Assembly: GCA_902475865.1 (NCBI GenBank)
Contig: CABSBK010000072.1
Location: forward strand, 1 to 6,253
From: an uncultured Collinsella sp.
GTDB lineage: Bacteria; Actinomycetota; Coriobacteriia; Coriobacteriales; Coriobacteriaceae
Length of the DNA stretch: 6,253 nucleotides
Reading direction: 5' to 3'
The translations under genes and the position numbers were made by a program. The notes beneath the pieces were generated by a model. That model was not told the origin of the DNA. It saw nothing but the letters and a program-made list of their open reading frames with translations, and ran no database searches. This document shows, piece after piece, positions 4,475-6,253 of this stretch; positions within the stretch are counted from its first letter, which is position 1; each line of letters begins with the position of its first letter.

Positions 4475-6159
4475 TCGTACCCGTTAAGTTTACCTACGCC
4501 TCGCGCGACCTGTGGTTCGACCCGCAGGATCTGGATATCCTCGAGGCCGATTATGCCATTTGCTCCACCGAGCGCGGAACCGAGATCGGCCTGGTTACGG
4601 CCGATCCCTTCGAGGTGCCGCTCGATGAAATCGGTCAGCCGCTCAAGCCCGTGTTGCGCGTAGCGAGCGATATCGACCTGCAGCTTGCCGACGACCTGGC
4701 CATCCAGGGTGACGAGGCCATGGTCGACTTCCGCCGCTTGGTCAAGGAGCTCGACCTCGAGATGAAGCCGGTCGGCGTCGAGTACCTGTTTGGCGGCGAG
4801 AAGGCCGTGTTCTACTTTGCTGCCGAGGAGCGCGTCGATTTCCGTCAGCTCGTCAAGGACCTGTCCTCGACGCTGCACATTCGCGTCGACATGCGCCAGA
4901 TCGGCGTGCGCGACGAGACCCGCCTGGTGGGCGGCTATGCCCAGTGCGGCCAGGAGCTCTGCTGCACGCGCTTTGGCGGACAGTTTGAGCCGGTTTCGAT
5001 CCGCATGGCAAAAGAGCAGGACCTGCCGCTCAACTCGTCCAAAATTAGCGGCGTCTGCGGCCGCCTGATGTGCTGCCTGCGCTACGAGTTCGAGGCGTAC
5101 AAGGACTTTAAGAGCCGCGCGCCCAAAAAGAAGACGCTTATCGATACGCCGCTTGGCAAGGCGCGCATCCAGGAATATGACACGCCGCGCGAGCAGCTGG
5201 TGTTGCGCCTGGAGAACGGCAAAGTCTTTAAGGTCAACCTGGCCGACATGACCTGCTCTGAGGGCTGCAGAAAGAAGGCCGCCGAGCAGGGCTGCAACTG
5301 CCGCCCCGACTGCGTGACGCGCGATGTGCTCGAGCGTATCGAGTCGCCCGAGATGCGCCTGGCGCTTATGGAGCTCGACCGCGAGAACGGCGTCGACGTG
5401 GGCGATGGCCTGTCGAGCGCCGACCGTCTGGCCGGCACGTCGATGCCCAAGCGCCGCCGTCGCGATGCGGACGCCGATACCCGTACCGGTCAGAGCCAGG
5501 GCGAGGGTCGCGGCCGCGGTAAGGGTCGCGGCAAGGCCGAGGCACCCGAGGCCGAGGAGGCTGCCGGTGGACGTCGCCGCCGCAAGCGCTCGGGTTCGGG
5601 CGATGCCGGCGAGGCCGCTCCCGCAGGCAAGAATTCCCCCCGCGAGCGCGAGGCTCAGCAGCTCCAGCAGCAAAACCGCGGCGGTGGCATGAATCCCACG
5701 CGCCGTCGTCGCCGTCATTTGTCGAGCGAGGAGCGCGAGGATGCCTTCCGCGCCGCAGCCGCTCGCGAAGCCGGTGCCGCCCCCAAGGGTGGTTCGGGTT
5801 CCGATACGCCTGCCGACAAGGGTGGCAAGCAGCGCAACGATGACGAGCGCGCCCCGCGTCCGCGTCGCCGCCATTCCTCGGGCACGCAGCAAAAGCCCTC
5901 GGTGCCCTCCGTGGCCGATCAGGTCTCGGATGGCGAGGTCAAGGTCACGCGCCGTCGCCCCGGAGATGGCGGAGGGGCGGCCGCCAAGGCCGCGCGCGGC
6001 GCTGCTCGCGACGAACGCGAGTCGCGCGAAGATCGTGGTGGCGAGGGTTCGGTCGACCAGGGCCAGAAGCGCCGTCGCCGTTCCCGCAAGCCGCGCCAGG
6101 ATGGTGGCGAGGGCTCGACCCAAAACTCGTCCGCACCGCAACCGCCCACCGGCGAATAG
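4465..6159 (+). CDS. ricT: RicT/YaaT (PSP1 domain) family protein with long Arg-rich C-terminal tail
   Basis: The predicted protein has 564 residues, about twice the usual 270-300. The N-terminal part (about 1-260) matches the PSP1/RicT family: FDP (18-20), RGTEIG (37-42), VDFRQLVKDLS (124-134), RQIGVRDE (144-151), CGQELCC (161-167), FEPVSIRMAK (174-183) and CGRLMCCLRYE (198-208). In Bacillus subtilis RicT acts with RicA and RicF as an Fe-S-containing complex that modulates RNase Y mRNA processing; the same role here is inference. Five extra cysteines (264, 268, 277, 279, 283) follow the core. From about 327 to 564 the sequence is low-complexity Arg/Gly/Ala/Glu/Ser with six Arg clusters (near 329-333, 370-375, 413-417, 467-469, 496-498, 535-543), probably disordered and possibly RNA-binding. 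AGGAAGG (4451-4457) lies 7 nt before the ATG. It overlaps holB by 10 nt. Confidence 0.92.
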   Translation: MPLVVPVKFTYASRDLWFDPQDLDILEADYAICSTERGTEIGLVTADPFEVPLDEIGQPLKPVLRVASDIDLQLADDLAIQGDEAMVDFRRLVKELDLEMKPVGVEYLFGGEKAVFYFAAEERVDFRQLVKDLSSTLHIRVDMRQIGVRDETRLVGGYAQCGQELCCTRFGGQFEPVSIRMAKEQDLPLNSSKISGVCGRLMCCLRYEFEAYKDFKSRAPKKKTLIDTPLGKARIQEYDTPREQLVLRLENGKVFKVNLADMTCSEGCRKKAAEQGCNCRPDCVTRDVLERIESPEMRLALMELDRENGVDVGDGLSSADRLAGTSMPKRRRRDADADTRTGQSQGEGRGRGKGRGKAEAPEAEEAAGGRRRRKRSGSGDAGEAAPAGKNSPREREAQQLQQQNRGGGMNPTRRRRRHLSSEEREDAFRAAAAREAGAAPKGGSGSDTPADKGGKQRNDDERAPRPRRRHSSGTQQKPSVPSVADQVSDGEVKVTRRRPGDGGGAAAKAARGAARDERESREDRGGEGSVDQGQKRRRRSRKPRQDGGEGSTQNSSAPQPPTGE

Positions 6160-6182
6160 CGCCCGCAAACGGATTTAACCTG

Positions 6183-6203
6183 CCCGACCCCAAACGCGTC
6201 GGG
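6183..6203. other. Short hairpin after ricT
   Basis: CCCGAC (6183-6188) and GTCGGG (6198-6203) form a perfect 6-bp stem with a 9-nt loop, and an overlapping alternative pairs ACCCC (6187-6191) with GGGGT (6201-6205). It starts 24 nt past the ricT stop codon. No T-run follows, so intrinsic termination here is weakly supported. The GGGGTACCAT directly after it resembles the GGGGTATCAT of the candidate tmk promoter, so this may instead be promoter DNA for the next gene. Confidence 0.3.
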
Positions 6204-6227
6204 GTACCATAGCGCTGAATCAACAAC

Positions 6228-6253
6228 CCTCCCTGCGACCGAGCGTAGGGAGG
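6228..6253 (+). terminator. GC-rich hairpin at the right edge, possible operon terminator
   Basis: CCTCCCT (6228-6234) pairs perfectly with AGGGAGG (6247-6253). The stem continues inward through G/T, C/G and G/C pairs to a 6-nt loop (ACCGAG). An A-rich stretch (CAACAA) precedes it, as is common for terminators that read both ways. The sequence ends at the last stem base, so the U-tract needed to confirm termination is outside the window. A structured leader of the next transcript is the alternative. Confidence 0.45.

Noticed and set aside
5443..6156. Arg-rich tail as a frameshift or read-through artefact
   Set aside because: The reading frame is continuous with no stop, keeps the same GC-biased codon use as the core, and the Arg clusters recur through the tail with related flanking residues, so it looks like a genuine extension.
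4471..6168. 565-codon minus-strand open frame opposite ricT
   Set aside because: It covers the whole of ricT antisense and encodes an Ala/Leu/Arg-rich string with no motif. The ricT frame has unmistakable family motifs and a good ribosome binding site.

Overview
The window looks like chromosomal DNA from a GC-rich Gram-positive bacterium. The most likely source is a Coriobacteriia member of the Collinsella type. This is inferred from strongly GC-biased third codon positions, good Shine-Dalgarno sites, a tmk-holB-ricT order in which holB starts 1 bp after tmk, and the style of the proteins. The species cannot be fixed from the sequence alone.

Left part (1-2410): two divergently transcribed accessory-looking genes. 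On the minus strand (107-1153) is a membrane protein with an N-terminal zinc ribbon, a Pro/Gln/Ala-rich linker, one transmembrane helix and an acidic helical C-terminal domain. On the plus strand (1337-2410) is a serine hydrolase of the class A beta-lactamase/transpeptidase fold, with an apparent Tat-type lipoprotein signal. They share a 183-bp divergent control region holding a perfect TATAAT box and a small inverted repeat. At the extreme left edge a minus-strand start codon with a good ribosome binding site marks the first codon of a further gene.

Middle (2407-2661): a short intergenic stretch with two adjacent palindromic elements. The first is a long hairpin that begins at the hydrolase stop codon. 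One arm of it is repeated, in inverted orientation, just past the stop codon of the zinc-ribbon gene, so the two-gene block is bracketed by a 22-bp inverted repeat. The second element (2486-2577) has mutually exclusive or pseudoknot-forming pairings. A promoter-like region for the next operon follows it directly.

Right part (2662-6159): a tightly coupled housekeeping operon. It contains tmk (thymidylate kinase), holB (DNA polymerase III delta-prime, 1 bp after tmk) and ricT (PSP1/YaaT family, overlapping holB by 10 nt). It resembles the Bacillus subtilis tmk-darA-yaaR-holB-ricT cluster but lacks darA and yaaR. The RicT-like protein carries an extra cysteine cluster and a roughly 240-residue, probably disordered tail with repeated arginine clusters. 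The window ends inside a GC-rich hairpin that could be the operon terminator.

No RNA gene, CRISPR array, transposase or prophage gene was seen. The points most worth following up are the palindromic repeats around the accessory block, the unusual RicT architecture and the atypical active site of the serine hydrolase.
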